A program made the translations under genes and the position numbers. This document shows, piece by piece, positions 38,376-52,046 of a stretch of DNA of 64,000 nt (positions within the stretch are counted from its first letter, which is position 1; each line of letters starts with the position of its first letter). Under the pieces are notes generated by a model. It did not search any database. It had not been told where the DNA came from and saw nothing but the letters and a program-made list of their open reading frames with translations. The DNA is from Colletes latitarsis (lineage: Eukaryota > Arthropoda > Insecta > Hymenoptera > Colletidae): positions 6,539,672-6,603,671 of the forward strand of contig NC_135134.1 of NCBI RefSeq assembly GCF_051014445.1. The letters are read 5' to 3'.

Positions 38376-41300
38376 TGACAAGAAGTAGGCGAAAAATGCG
38401 AAGGTACGAGCCAGATGATTGCAAATACCAGAACTAAACCAGCCATAACCAGCGTTATCCTCTAAGATACTAATCGGAGCCAGCCTTTATTGACGGTTTC
38501 AGTGTGGTACCACATTGCTACGTGATACAGACCAGAAAAAGGCCAGGATCTGGCCAGCAAGTATGCGAAAAATGCGAAAGTAGGAGCCAGATCAGGGCAA
38601 ATCCCAGACCTAACCGAGACATAACCGGCGTTATCCTCTAAAATATTAATGGCAACCAGGTTTAATTGACTGTTTCGGTGTGGTACCGCATTACTACGTG
38701 ATCCAAACCAGAAAAAGGCCAGGATCTAGCCATCAAGCATGCGATAGATGCGAAAGTGCGAGTCAGATGAGGGCAAATACCAGAACTAACCCAGACATAA
38801 CCGGCGTTATCCTCTAAAATATTAATCGGAACCAGGTTTAGTTGAATGTTTCAGTGTGGTACCTAATTACTACGTGGTCCAAGCGAGAAAAAGGCCAGGA
38901 TCTGGCCAACAAGTATGAGAAAAATGCGAAAGTACGAGCCAGATGAGGGCAAATCCCAGACCTAACCGAGACATAACCGGCGTTATCCTGTAAAATATTA
39001 ATCGCAACCAGGTTTATTTGACTGTTTCAGTGTGGTACCACATTACTACGTGGTCCAAGCCAGAAAAAGGCCAGGATCTGGCCAACAAGTATGCGAAAAA
39101 TGCGAAGGTACGAGCCAGATGACGGCAAATCCCATACCTAACCGAGATATAACCAGCGTTATTCTCTAAAATATTAATCGAAACGAGGTTTAATTGACTG
39201 TTTCGGTGTGGAACGTCATTAATACGGGATCCAAACCAGAAAAAACCCTGTATCTGGCCAAGAAGTATGCGAAAAACGCGAAAGTATGAGCCAGAGGATT
39301 GGATATCCCAGACCTAACCGAGACATAACCGGCGTTATCCTCTAAAATATTAATCGCACCCAGGTTTAATTGACTGTTTCGGTGTGGTACCGCATTACTA
39401 CGTGATCCAAACCAGAAAAACGCCACGATCTGGCCAACAAGTATGCGAAAAATGCGAAAGTAGGAGCCAGATGATTGCAAATACCAGACCTAACCCAAAC
39501 ATAACCAGCCTTATCCTCCAAAATATTCTTCGCAACCAGGTTTCATTGACTGCTTCGGTGCGGCACCACATTACGGCGGGATACAAACCCGAAAAAGCCC
39601 TGGATCTGGCCAACAAGTATACGAGAAAGGCGCAAGTACGAGCCAGATGAGGGCAAGTCCCAGACCTAACCCAAACATAACCAGCCTTATCCTCCAAAAT
39701 ATTCTTCGCAACCAGGTTTCGTTGACTGCTTCGGTGCGGAACCACATTACTACGGGATACAAACCCGAAAAAGCCCTGGATCTGGCCAACAAGTATACGA
39801 GAAAGGCGAAAGTACGAGCCAGATGAGGGCAAATCCCAGACCTAACCGAGACATAACCGGCGTTATCTTCCAAAATATTAATCGCAACCAGGTTTAATTG
39901 ACTGTTTCGGTGTGGTACCGCATTAATACGTGATCCGAACCAGAAAAAGCCCAGAATCTTGCCAACAAGTAGGCGAAAAATGCGAAGGTACGAACCAGAT
40001 GAGGGCAAATCGCAGACCTGACCGAGGCATAACCGGCGTTACCCTCTAGAATATTAATCGCAACCAGGTTTAATTGACTGTTTCGGTGTGGTGGTCGCAT
40101 TACTACGTGATCCAAACCTGGAAAAGGCCAGGATCTAGCTATCAAGTATGCGATAGATGTGAAAGTGCGAGCCAGATGAGGGCAAATACCAGGACTAACC
40201 CAGACATAACCGGCGTTATCCTCTAAAATATTAATCGGAACCAGATTTAGTTGAATGTTTCAGTGTGGTACCTAATTACTACGTGGTCCAAGCCAGAAAA
40301 AGGCCAGGATCTGGCCAACAAGTATGCGAAAAATGCGAAAGTAGGAGCCAGATCAGGGCAAATCCCAGACCTAACCCAGACATAACCGGCGTTATCCTCT
40401 AAAATATTACTCGCAACCAGGTTTAATTGACTGTTTCGGTGTGGTACCGCATTACTACGTGATCCAAACCAGAAAAAGGCCAGGATCTAGCCATCAAGTA
40501 TGCGATAGATGCGAAAGTGCGAGCCAGATGAGGGCAAATACCAGAGCAAACCCAGACATAACCGGCGTTATCCTCTAAAATATTAATCGGAACCAGGTTT
40601 AGTTGTCTGTTACGGTGTGGTACCGCATTACTACGTGATCCAGACCAGAAAAAGCCCAGGATCTTGACAAGAAGTAGGCGAAAAATGCGAAGGTACGAGC
40701 CAGATGATTGCAAATACCAGAACTAAACCAGCCATAACCAGCGTTATCCTCTAAGATACTAATCGGAGCCAGCCTTTATTGACGGTTTCAGTGTGGTACC
40801 ACATTGCTACGTGATACAGACCAGAAAAAGGCCAGGATCTGGCCAGCAAGTATGCGAAAAATGCGAAAGTACGAACCAGATGGGGGCAAATACCAGACCT
40901 ATCGCAGACATAACCGGCGTTACCCTCTAAAATATGAATCGGAACCAGGTTTATTTGACTGTTTCAGTGTGGTACCACATTACTACGTGGTCCAAGCCAG
41001 AAAAAGGCCAGGATCTGACCAACAAGTATGCGAAAAATGCGAAAGTGCGAGCCAGATGAGGGCAAATCCCACACCTAACCGAGACATAACCGGCGTTATC
41101 CTCTAAAATATTAATCGCAACCAGGTTTAATTGACTGTTTCGGTGTGGTACCGCAGTACTACGTGATCCGAACCAGAAAAAGTCCAGGATCTGGCCAACA
41201 AGTATGCGAAAAATGCGGAAGTAGGAGCCAGATGATTGCAAATACCAGACCTCACCCAAACAAAACCTGCGTTATCCTCCAAAATATTCATCGCAACCAG

Positions 41301-42300
41301 GTTTCATTGTCTGCTTCGGTGCGGTACCACATTACGAAGGGATACAAACCCGAAAAAGCCCTGGATCTTGCCAACAAGTATACGAGCAATTCGAAAGTAC
41401 GAGCCAGATGGGGGCAAATCCCAGACCTAAGCCAGACATAACCGGCGTGATCCTCTAAAATATTAATCGCAACCAGGTTTAATTGACAGTTTCGGTGTGG
41501 TACCGCATTACTACGTGATCCAAACCAGAAAAAGGCCAGGATCTAGCCATCAAGTATGCGATAGATGCGAAAGTGCGAGCCAGATGAGGGCAAATACCAG
41601 AACTAACCCAGACATAACTGGCGTTATCCTCTAAAATATTAATCGGAACCAGGTTTAGTTGAATGTTTCAGTGTGGTACCTAATTACTACGTGGTCCAAG
41701 CCAGAAAAAGGCCAGGATCTGGACAACAAGTATGCGATAAATGTGAAAGTACGAGCCAGATGAGGGCAAATCCCAGACCTAACCGAGACATAACCGGCGT
41801 TATCCTTTAAAATATTAATCGCAACCAGGTTTAGTTGACTGTTTCGGTGTGGTGCCGCATTACTACGTGATCCGAACCAGAAAAAGCCCAGGATCTTGAC
41901 AACAAGTAGGCGAAAAATGCAAAGGTACGAGCCAGATGAGGGCAAATCCCAGACCTAACCGAGACATAACCGGCGTTATCCTCCAAAATATTAATCGCAA
42001 TCAGGTTTAATTGTCTGTTACGGTGCGGTGCCGCATTACTATGTGATCCAAACAAGAGAAAGCCCAGGATCTTGACAACAAGTAGGCGAAAAATGCGAAG
42101 CTACGAGCCAGATGATTGCAAATACCAGAACTAACCCAGCCATAACCAGCGTTATCGTCTAAAATATTAATCGCAACCAGGTTTAATTGACTGTTTAGGT
42201 GTGGTACCGCATTACTACGTGATCCGAACAAGAAAAAGCCCAGGATCTTGCCAACAGGTAGGCGATAATGCGAAGGTACAAGCCAGATGAGGGCAAATCC
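38376..42300 (+). repeat. Mixed, more diverged monomers including block R copy 2
   Basis: Monomers here share class-specific variants with both flanks but do not form a long regular unit. Block R copy 2 lies at 38988-39878. Two monomers around 38376-38577 reappear at 40665-40866 (offset 2,289 bp), identified by TTGACAAGAAGTAGG, CTAAACCAGCC and CGGAGCCAGCC. Single-copy variants such as GGTGGTCGCATT (about 40090) and ACGAGCAATTCG (about 41390) are frequent. No gene or foreign insert is visible. Confidence 0.8.
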
Positions 42301-45300
42301 CAGACCTAACCGAGACATAACCGGCGTTATCCTCCAAAATACTCATCGCAACCAGGTTTCATTGCCTGCTTCGGTGTGGAACCACATTACGACGGGATCC
42401 AAACCACAAAAAAGCCATGTTCTGGCCAACAAGTATGCGAAAAATACGAAAGCACGAGCAAGATGAGGGCAAATCCCAGACCCAACCCAGACATAACCGG
42501 CGTTATCCTCTAGAATATTAATCGCAACCAGGTTTAATTGACTGTTTCGGTGTGGAACCACATTACCACGTGATCCAAATCAGAAAAAGCCCAGGATCTG
42601 GCCATCAAGTATGCGAGAAATTCGAAAGTACGAGCCAGATGAGGGCAAATCCCAGACCTAACCCAGACATAACCGGCGTTATCCTCTGAAATATTAATCG
42701 CAACCAGGTTTAATTGAACATTTCGGTGTGGAACCACATTACGACGGGATACAAACCCGAAAAAGCCCTGGATTTGGCCAACAAGTATACGAGAAATGCG
42801 AGAGTACGAGCCAGATGGGGGCAAATCTCAGACCTGGCCCAGACATAGCCGGCGTTATCCTCCAAAATATTAATCGCAACCAGGTTTAATTAAGTGTTTC
42901 GGTGTGGTACCGCATTACTACGTGATCCGAACCAGAAAAAGCCAAGGATCTTGCCAACAGGTAGGCGATAATGCGAAGGTACGAGCCAGATGAGGGCAAA
43001 TCCCAGACCTAACCGAGACATAACCGGCGTTATCCTCCAAAATATTAATCGCAACCAGGTTTAGTTGACTGTTTCGGTGTGGTACCGCATTACTACGTGA
43101 TCCGAACCAGAAAAAGCCCAGGATCTTGTCAACAAGTAGGAGAAAAATGCGAAGGTACGGGCCAGATGAGGGCAAATCCCAGACCTAACCGAGACATAAC
43201 CGGCGTTATCCTCCAAAATATTAATCGCAACCAGGTTTAATTGACTGTTTCGGTGTGGTACCGCATTACTACGTGATCCGAACCAGAAAAAGCCCAGGAT
43301 CTTGCCAACAAGTAGGCGAAAAATGCGCAGGTACGAGCCAGATGATTGCATATACCAGAACTAACCCAGCCATAACCAGCGTTATCCTCTAAGATACTAA
43401 TCGGAACCAGCTTCTATTGACTGTTTCAGTGTGGTGCCATATTACTTCGTGATCCAAACCAGAAAAAGGCCAGGATCTGGCCAGAAAGTATGCGAAAAAT
43501 GCGAAAGTGCGAGCCAGATGAGGGCAAATCCCAGACCTAACCGAGACATGACCGGCGTTATCCTCCAAAATATTAATCGCAACCAGGTTTAATTGACTGT
43601 TTCGGTGTGGTACCGCATTACTACGTGGTCCAAGCCAGAAAAAGGCCAAGATCTGGCCAACAAGTATGCGGAAAATGCGAAAGTAGGAGCCAGATCAGGG
43701 GAAATCCCGGACCTAACCGAGACATAACCGGCGTTATCCTCTAAAATATTAATCGCAACCAGGTTTAATTGACTGTTTCGGTGTGGTACCGCATTACTAC
43801 GTGATCCGAATCAGAAAAAGTCCAGGATCTGGCCAACAAGTATGCGAAAAATGCGGAAGTAGGAGCCAGATGATAGGAAATACCAGACCTAACCGAGACA
43901 TGACCGGCGTTATCCTCTAAAATATTAATCGCAACCAGGTTTAATTGACTTTTTCGGTGTGGTACCGCATTACTACGTGATCCGAACCAGAAAAAGCCCA
44001 GGATCTTGCCAACAAGTAGGCGAAAAATGCGAAGGTACGAGCCAGGTGAGCGCAAATCCCAGACCTAACCGAGACATAACCGGCGTTATCCTCCAAAATA
44101 TTAGTCGCAACCAGGTTTAATTGACTGTTTCGGTGTGGTACCGCATTACTACGTGATCCAAACCAGAAAAAGCCCAGGATCTTGACAACAAGTAGGCGAA
44201 AAATGCGAAGGTACGAGCCAGATGATTGCAAATACAAGAACTAACCCAAACATAACCAGCGTTATCCTCCAAAATACTCATCGCAACCAGGTTTCATTGG
44301 CTGCTTCGGTGTGGAACCACATTACGACGGGATCCAAACCACAAAAAAGCCAAGTTCTGGCCAACAAGTATGCGAAAAATACGAAAGCACGAGCAAGATG
44401 AGGGCAAATCCCAGACCCAACCCAGACATAACCGGCGTTATCCTCTAGAATATTAATCGCAACCAGGTTTAATTGACTGTTTCGGTGTGGAACCACATTA
44501 CTACGTGATCCAAATCAGAAAATGCCCAGGATCTGGCCATCAAGTATGCGAGAAATGCGAAAGTACGAGCCAGATGAGGGCAAATCCCAGACCTAACCCA
44601 GACATAACCGGCGTTATCCTCTGAAATATTAATCGCAACCAGGTTTAATTGAACATTTCGGTGTGGAACCACATTACGACGGGATACAAACCCGAAAAAG
44701 CCCTGGATCTGGCCAACAAGTATACGAGAAATGCGAGAGTACGAGCCAGATGGGGGCAAATCTCAGACCTGGGCCAGACATAGCCGGCGTTATCCTCCAA
44801 AATATTAATCGCAACCAGGTTTAATTAACTGTTTCGGTGTGGTACCGCATTACTACGTGATCCGAACCAGAAAAAGCCCAGGATCTTGCCAACAGGTAGG
44901 CGATAATGCGAAGGTACGAGCCAGATGAGGGCAAATCCCAGACCTAACCGAGCCATAACCGGCGTTATCCTCCAAAATATTAATCGGAACCAGGCTTAAT
45001 TGGCTGTTTCAGTGTGGTACCGCACTACTACGTGATCCAAACCAGAAAAAGCCCAGGATCTTGACAACAAGTAGGCGAAAAATGCGCAGGTACGTGCCAG
45101 ATGATTGCATATACCAGAACTAACCCAGCCATAACTAGCGTTATCCTCTAAGATACTAATCGGAACCAGCTTCTATTGACTGTTTCAGTGTGGTGCCACA
45201 TTACTACGTGATCCAAACCAGAAAAAGCCCAGGACCTGGCCAACAAGTATGCGAAAAATGCGAAAGTAGGAGCCAGATCAGGGCAAATCCCAGACCTAAC

Positions 45301-45716
45301 CGAGACATAACCGGCGTTATCCTCCAAAATATTAATCGCAACCAGGTTTAATTGTCTGTTTCGGTGTGGAACCTCATTACTACGGAATCCAAACCGAAAA
45401 AAACCCAGGATCTGGCCAACATGTATGCGAAAAACGCGAAAGTATGAGCCAGATGATTGCAAATACCAGAACTAACCCAGACATAACCTGCGTTATCCTC
45501 TAAAATAATAATCGGAACCAGGTTTATTTGACTGTTTCAGTGTGGTACCACATTACTACTTGATCCAAACCAGAAAAGCCCAGGATCTGGCCAACAAGTA
45601 TGCGCAAAATGCGAAATTACGAGCCAGATGAGGGAAAACCACAGACCTAGCCGAGACATAACCGGCGTTATCCTCTAAAATATTAATCGCAACCAGGTTT
45701 AATTGTCTGTTTCGGT
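42300..45716 (+). repeat. Founder-like region preceding the 2.1-kb higher-order repeats
   Basis: It contains several monomer groups found in the regular units to the right. A group with ACTCATCGCAACC, CCACAAAAAAGCCA and AGCAAGATGAGG occurs at about 42340-42830 and again at about 44275-44765 (offset 1,935 bp). The 45148-45462 segment matches 49368 and 51478 at multiples of 2,110 bp. Other monomers here are unique, so this looks like the ragged edge of an expanded array rather than another regular copy. Confidence 0.75.
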
Positions 45717-47826
45717 GTGGAACCTCATTACTACGGGATCCAAACCAGACCTAACCCAGGATCTGGCCAACATGTATGCGAAAAACGCGAAAGTAGCAGC
45801 CAGATGGTTGCAAATACCAGATCTAACCCAAACATAACCAGCGTTATCCTCCAAAATACTCATCGCAACCAGGTTTCATTGCCTGCTTCGGTGTGGAACC
45901 ACATTACGACGGGAACCAGACCACAAAAAACCCAAGTCCTGGCCAACAAGTATGCGAAAAATCCGAAAGTACGAGCCAGATGAGGGCAAATCCCAGACCC
46001 AACCCAGACATAACCGGCGTTATCCTCTAGAATATTAATCGCAACCAGGTTTAATTGACTTTTTCGGTGTGGAACCACATTACTACGTGATCCAAATAAG
46101 AAAAAGCCCAGGATCTGGCCAACAAGTATGCGAGAAATGCGAAAGTACGAGCCAGATGAGGGCAAATCCCAGACCTAACCCAGACATAACCGGCGTTATC
46201 CTCTAAAATATTAATCGCAACCATTTTTAATTGAACATTTCGGTGTGGAACCACATTACGACGGGATACAAACCCGAAAAAGCCCTGGATCTGGCCAACA
46301 AGTATACGAGAAATGCGAAAGTACGAGCCAGATGGGGGCAAATCTCAGACATAACACAGACATAACCGGCGTTATCCTCCAAAATATTAATCGCAACGAG
46401 GTTTAATTAACTGTTTCGGTGTGGTACCGCATTACTACGTGATCCGAACCAGAAAAAGCCCAGGATCTTGCCAACAGGTAGGCGATAATGCGAAGGTACG
46501 AGCCAGATGAGGGCAAATCCCAGACCTAACCGAGACATAACCGGCGTTATCCTCCAAAATACTCATCGCAACCAGGTTTCATTGCCTGCTTCGGTGTGGA
46601 ACCACATTACGACGGGATCCAAACCACAAAAAAGCCAAGTTCTGGCCAACAAGTATGCGAAAAATACGAAAGCACGAGCAAGATGAGGGCAAATCCCAGA
46701 CCCAACCCAGACATAACCGGCGTTATCCTCTAGAATATTAATCGCAACCAGGTTTAATTGGCTGTTTCGGTGTGGAACCACATTACTACGTGATCCAAAT
46801 CAGAAAAAGCCCAGGATCTGGCCATCAAGTATGCGAGAAATGCGAAAGTACGAGCCAGATGAGGGCAAATCCCAGACCTAACCCAGACATAACCGGCGTT
46901 ATCCTCTAAAATATTAATCGCAACCAGGTATAATTGAACATTTCGGTGTGGAACCACATTACGACGGGATACAAACCCGAAAAAGCCCTGGATCTGGCCA
47001 ACAAGTATACGAGAAATGCGAAAGTACGAGCCAGATGGGGGCAAATCTCAGACCTAACCCAGACATAGCCGGCGTTATCCTCCAAAATATTAATCGGAAC
47101 CAGGCTTAATTGGCTGTTTCAGTGTGGTACCGCACTACTACGTGATCCAAACCAGAAAAAGCCCAGGATCTTGACAACAAGTAGGCGAAAAATGCGCAGG
47201 TACGTGCCAGATGATTGCATATACCAGAACTAACCCAGCCATAACTAGCGTTATCCTCTAAGATACTAATCGGAACCAGCTTCTATTGACTGTTTCAGTG
47301 TGGTGCCACATTACTACGTGATCCAAACCAGAAAAAGCCCAGGACCTGGCCAACAAGTATGCGAAAAATGCGAAAGTAGGAGCCAGATCAGGGCAAATCC
47401 CAGACCTAACCGAGACATAACCGGCGTTATCCTCCAAAATATTAATCGGAACCAGGCTTAATTGGCTGTTTCAGTGTGGTACCGCACTACTACGTGATCC
47501 AAACCAGAAAAAGCCCAGGATCTTGACAACAAGTAGGCGAAAAATGCGCAGGTACGTGCCAGATGATTGCATATACCAGAACTAACCCAGCCATAACTAG
47601 CGTTATCCTCTAAGATACTAATCGGAACCAGCTTCTATTGACTGTTTCAGTGTGGTACCACATTACTACTTGATCCAAACCAGAAAAGCCCAGGATCTGG
47701 CCAACAAGTATGCGCAAAATGCGAAATTACGAGCCAGATGAGGGAAAATCACAGACCTAGCCGAGACATAACCGGCGTTATCCTCTAAAATATTAATCGC
47801 AACCAGGTTTAATTGTCTGTTTCGGT
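45717..47826 (+). repeat. 2.1-kb higher-order repeat, unit 1 (12 monomers)
   Basis: This unit is 2,110 bp long and begins at GGAACCTCATTACTACGGG with the CCAGACCTAACCCAGG variant. Unlike units 2 and 3 it keeps the monomer pair at about 46560-46900. It also carries a direct repeat at 352-bp spacing: TAATCGGAACCAGGC starts at both 47091 and 47443. Its length therefore equals that of units 2 and 3 by compensating changes, not by identical content. Confidence 0.88.
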
Positions 47827-49936
47827 GTGGAACCTCATTACTACGGGATCCAAACCAGACCTAACCCAGGATCTGGCCAACATGTATGCGAAAAACGCGA
47901 AAGTAGCAGCCAGATGGTTGCAAATACCAGAACTAACCCAAACATAACCAGCGTTATCCTCCAAAATACTCATCGCAACCAGGTTTCATTGCCTGCTTCG
48001 GTGTGGAACCACATTACGACGGGAACCAGACCACAAAAAACCCAAGTCCTGGCCAACAAGTATGCGAAAAATCCGAAAGTACGAGCCAGATGAGGGCAAA
48101 TCCCAGACCCAACCCAGACATAACCGGCGTTATCCTCTAGAATATTAATCGCAACCAGGTTTAATTGACTTTTTCGGTGTGGAACCACATTACTACGTGA
48201 TCCAAATAAGAAAAAGCCCAGGATCTGGCCAACAAGTATGCGAGAAATGCGAAAGTACGAGCCAGATGAGGGCAAATCCCAGACCTAACCCAGACATAAC
48301 CGGCGTTATCCTCTAAAATATTAATCGCAACCATTTTTAATTGAACATTTCGGTGTGGAACCACATTACGACGGGATACAAACCCGAAAAAGCCCTGGAT
48401 CTGGCCAACAAGTATACGAGAAATGCGAAAGTACGAGCCAGATGGGGGCAAATCTCGGACATAACCCAGACATAACCGGCGTTATCCTCCAAAATATTAA
48501 TCGCAACGAGGTTTAATTAACTGTTTCGGTGTGGTACCGCATTACTACGTGATCCGAACCAGAAAAAGCCCAGGATCTTGCCAACAGGTAGGCGATAATG
48601 CGAAGGTACGAGCCAGATGAGGGCAAATCCCAGACCTAACCGAGACATAACCGGCATTATCCTCTAAAATATTAATCGCAAACAGGTATAATTGAACATT
48701 TCGGTGTGGAACCACATTACGACGGGATACAAACCCGAAAATGCCCTGGATCTGGCCAACAAGTATACGAGAAAGGCGAAAGTACGAGCCAGATGGGGGC
48801 AAATCTCAGACCTAACCCAGACATAGCCGGCGTTATTCTCCAAAATATTAATCGGAACCAGGCTTAATTGGCTGTTTCAGTGTGGTACCGCACTACTACG
48901 TGATCCAAACCAGAAAAAGCCCAGGATCTTGACAACAAGTAGGCGAAAAATGCGCAGGTACGTGCCGGATGATTGCATATACCAGAACTAACCCAGCCAT
49001 AACTAGCGTTATCCTCTAAGATACTAATCGGAACCAGCTTCTATTGACTGTTTCAGTGTGGTGCCACATTACTACGTGATCCAAACCAGAAAAAGCCCAG
49101 GACCTGGCCAACAAGTATGCGAAAAATGCGAAAGTAGGAGCCAGATCAGGGCAAATCCCAGACCTAACCGAGACATAACCGGCGTTATCCTCCAAAATAT
49201 TAATCGCAACCAGGTTTAGTTGACTGTGACGGTGTGGTACCGCACTGCTACGTGATCCAAACCAGAAAAAGCCCAGGATCTTGACAACAAGTAGGCGAAA
49301 AATGCGCAGGTACGAGCCAGATGATTGCAAATACGAGAACTAACCCAGACATAACCAGCGTTATCCTCTAAGATACTAATCGGAACCAGCTTCTATTGAC
49401 TGTTTCAGTGTGGTGCCACATTACTACGTGATCCAAACCAGAAAAAGCCCAGGATCTGGCCAACAAGTATGCGCAAAATTCGAAATTACGAGCCAGATGA
49501 GGGATAATCACAGACCTAGCCGAGACATAACCGGCGTTATCCTCTAAAATATTAATCGCAACCAGGTTTAATTGTCTGTTTCGGTGTGGAACCTCATTAC
49601 TACGGGATCCAAACCGAAAAAAACCCAGGATCTGGCCAACATGTATGCGAAAAACGCGAAAGTATGAGCCAGATGATTGCAAATACCAGAACTAACCCAG
49701 ACATAACCTGCGTTATCCTCTAAAATAATAATCGGAACCAGGTTTATTTGACTGTTTCAGTGTGGTACCACATTACTACTTGATCCAAACCAGAAAAGCC
49801 CAGGATCTGGCCAACAAGTATGCGCAAAATGCGAAATTACGAGCCAGATGAGGGAAAATCACAGACCTAGCCGAGACATAACCGGCGTTTTCCTCTAAAA
49901 TATTAATCGCAACCAGGTTTAATTGTCTGTTTCGGT
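47827..49936 (+). repeat. 2.1-kb higher-order repeat, unit 2 (12 monomers)
   Basis: This unit is 2,110 bp and nearly identical to unit 3. I saw only isolated substitutions, for example G at 48457 against A at 50567, and A at 49349 against C at 51459. Relative to units 1 and 4 it lacks exactly 352 bp (two monomers), with the join near GGCATTATCC at 48654-48661. Confidence 0.9.
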
Positions 49937-52046
49937 GTGGAACCTCATTACTACGGGATCCAAACCAGACCTAACCCAGGATCTGGCCAACATGTATGCG
50001 AAAAACGCGAAAGTAGCAGCCAGATGGTTGCAAATACCAGAACTAACCCAAACATAACCAGCGTTATCCTCCAAAATACTCATCGCAACCAGGTTTCATT
50101 GCCTGCTTCGGTGTGGAACCACATTACGACGGGAACCAGACCACAAAAAACCCAAGTCCTGGCCAACAAGTATGCGAAAAATCCGAAAGTACGAGCCAGA
50201 TGAGGGCAAATCCCAGACCCAACCCAGACATAACCGGCGTTATCCTCTAGAATATTAATCGCAACCAGGTTTAATTGACTTTTTCGGTGTGGAACCACAT
50301 TACTACGTGATCCAAATAAGAAAAAGCCCAGGATCTGGCCAACAAGTATGCGAGAAATGCGAAAGTACGAGCCAGATGAGGGCAAATCCCAGACCTAACC
50401 CAGACATAACCGGCGTTATCCTCTAAAATATTAATCGCAACCATTTTTAATTGAACATTTCGGTGTGGAACCACATTACGACGGGATACAAACCCGAAAA
50501 AGCCCTGGATCTGGCCAACAAGTATACGAGAAATGCGAAAGTACGAGCCAGATGGGGGCAAATCTCAGACATAACCCAGACATAACCGGCGTTATCCTCC
50601 AAAATATTAATCGCAACGAGGTTTAATTAACTGTTTCGGTGTGGTACCGCATTACTACGTGATCCGAACCAGAAAAAGCCCAGGATCTTGCCAACAGGTA
50701 GGCGATAATGCGAAGGTACGAGCCAGATGAGGGCAAATCCCAGACCTAACCGAGACATAACCGGCATTATCCTCTAAAATATTAATCGCAAACAGGTATA
50801 ATTGAACATTTCGGTGTGGAACCACATTACGACGGGATACAAACCCGAAAATGCCCTGGATCTGGCCAACAAGTATACGAGAAAGGCGAAAGTACGAGCC
50901 AGATGGGGGCAAATCTCAGACCTAACCCAGACATAGCCGGCGTTATTCTCCAAAATATTAATCGGAACCAGGCTTAATTGGCTGTTTCAGTGTGGTACCG
51001 CACTACTACGTGATCCAAACCAGAAAAAGCCCAGGATCTTGACAACAAGTAGGCGAAAAATGCGCAGGTACGTGCCGGATGATTGCATATACCAGAACTA
51101 ACCCAGCCATAACTAGCGTTATCCTCTAAGATACTAATCGGAACCAGCTTCTATTGACTGTTTCAGTGTGGTGCCACATTACTACGTGATCCAAACCAGA
51201 AAAAGCCCAGGACCTGGCCAACAAGTATGCGAAAAATGCGAAAGTAGGAGCCAGATCAGGGCAAATCCCAGACCTAACCGAGACATAACCGGCGTTATCC
51301 TCCAAAATATTAATCGCAACCAGGTTTAGTTGACTGTGACGGTGTGGTACCGCACTGCTACGTGATCCAAACCAGAAAAAGCCCAGGATCTTGACAACAA
51401 GTAGGCGAAAAATGCGCAGGTACGAGCCAGATGATTGCAAATACGAGAACTAACCCAGCCATAACCAGCGTTATCCTCTAAGATACTAATCGGAACCAGC
51501 TTCTATTGACTGTTTCAGTGTGGTGCCACATTACTACGTGATCCAAACCAGAAAAAGCCCAGGATCTGGCCAACAAGTATGCGCAAAATTCGAAATTACG
51601 AGCCAGATGAGGGATAATCACAGACCTAGCCGAGACATAACCGGCGTTATCCTCTAAAATATTAATCGCAACCAGGTTTAATTGTCTGTTTCGGTGTGGA
51701 ACCTCATTACTACGGGATCCAAACCGAAAAAAACCCAGGATCTGGCCAACATGTATGCGAAAAACGCGAAAGTATGAGCCAGATGATTGCAAATACCAGA
51801 ACTAACCCAGACATAACCTGCGTTATCCTCTAAAATAATAATCGGAACCAGGTTTATTTGACTGTTTCAGTGTGGTACCACATTACTACTTGATCCAAAC
51901 CAGAAAAGCCCAGGATCTGGCCAACAAGTATGCGCAAAATGCGAAATTACGAGCCAGATGAGGGAAAATCACAGACCTAGCCGAGACATAACCGGCGTTT
52001 TCCTCTAAAATATTAATCGCAACCAGGTTTAATTGTCTGTTTCGGT
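49937..52046 (+). repeat. 2.1-kb higher-order repeat, unit 3 (12 monomers)
   Basis: This is a 2,110-bp near-identical tandem copy of unit 2 that shares its 352-bp loss and the GGCATTATCC variant. The pair must come from a very recent unequal exchange, or one copy is an assembly duplicate. Confidence 0.9.
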
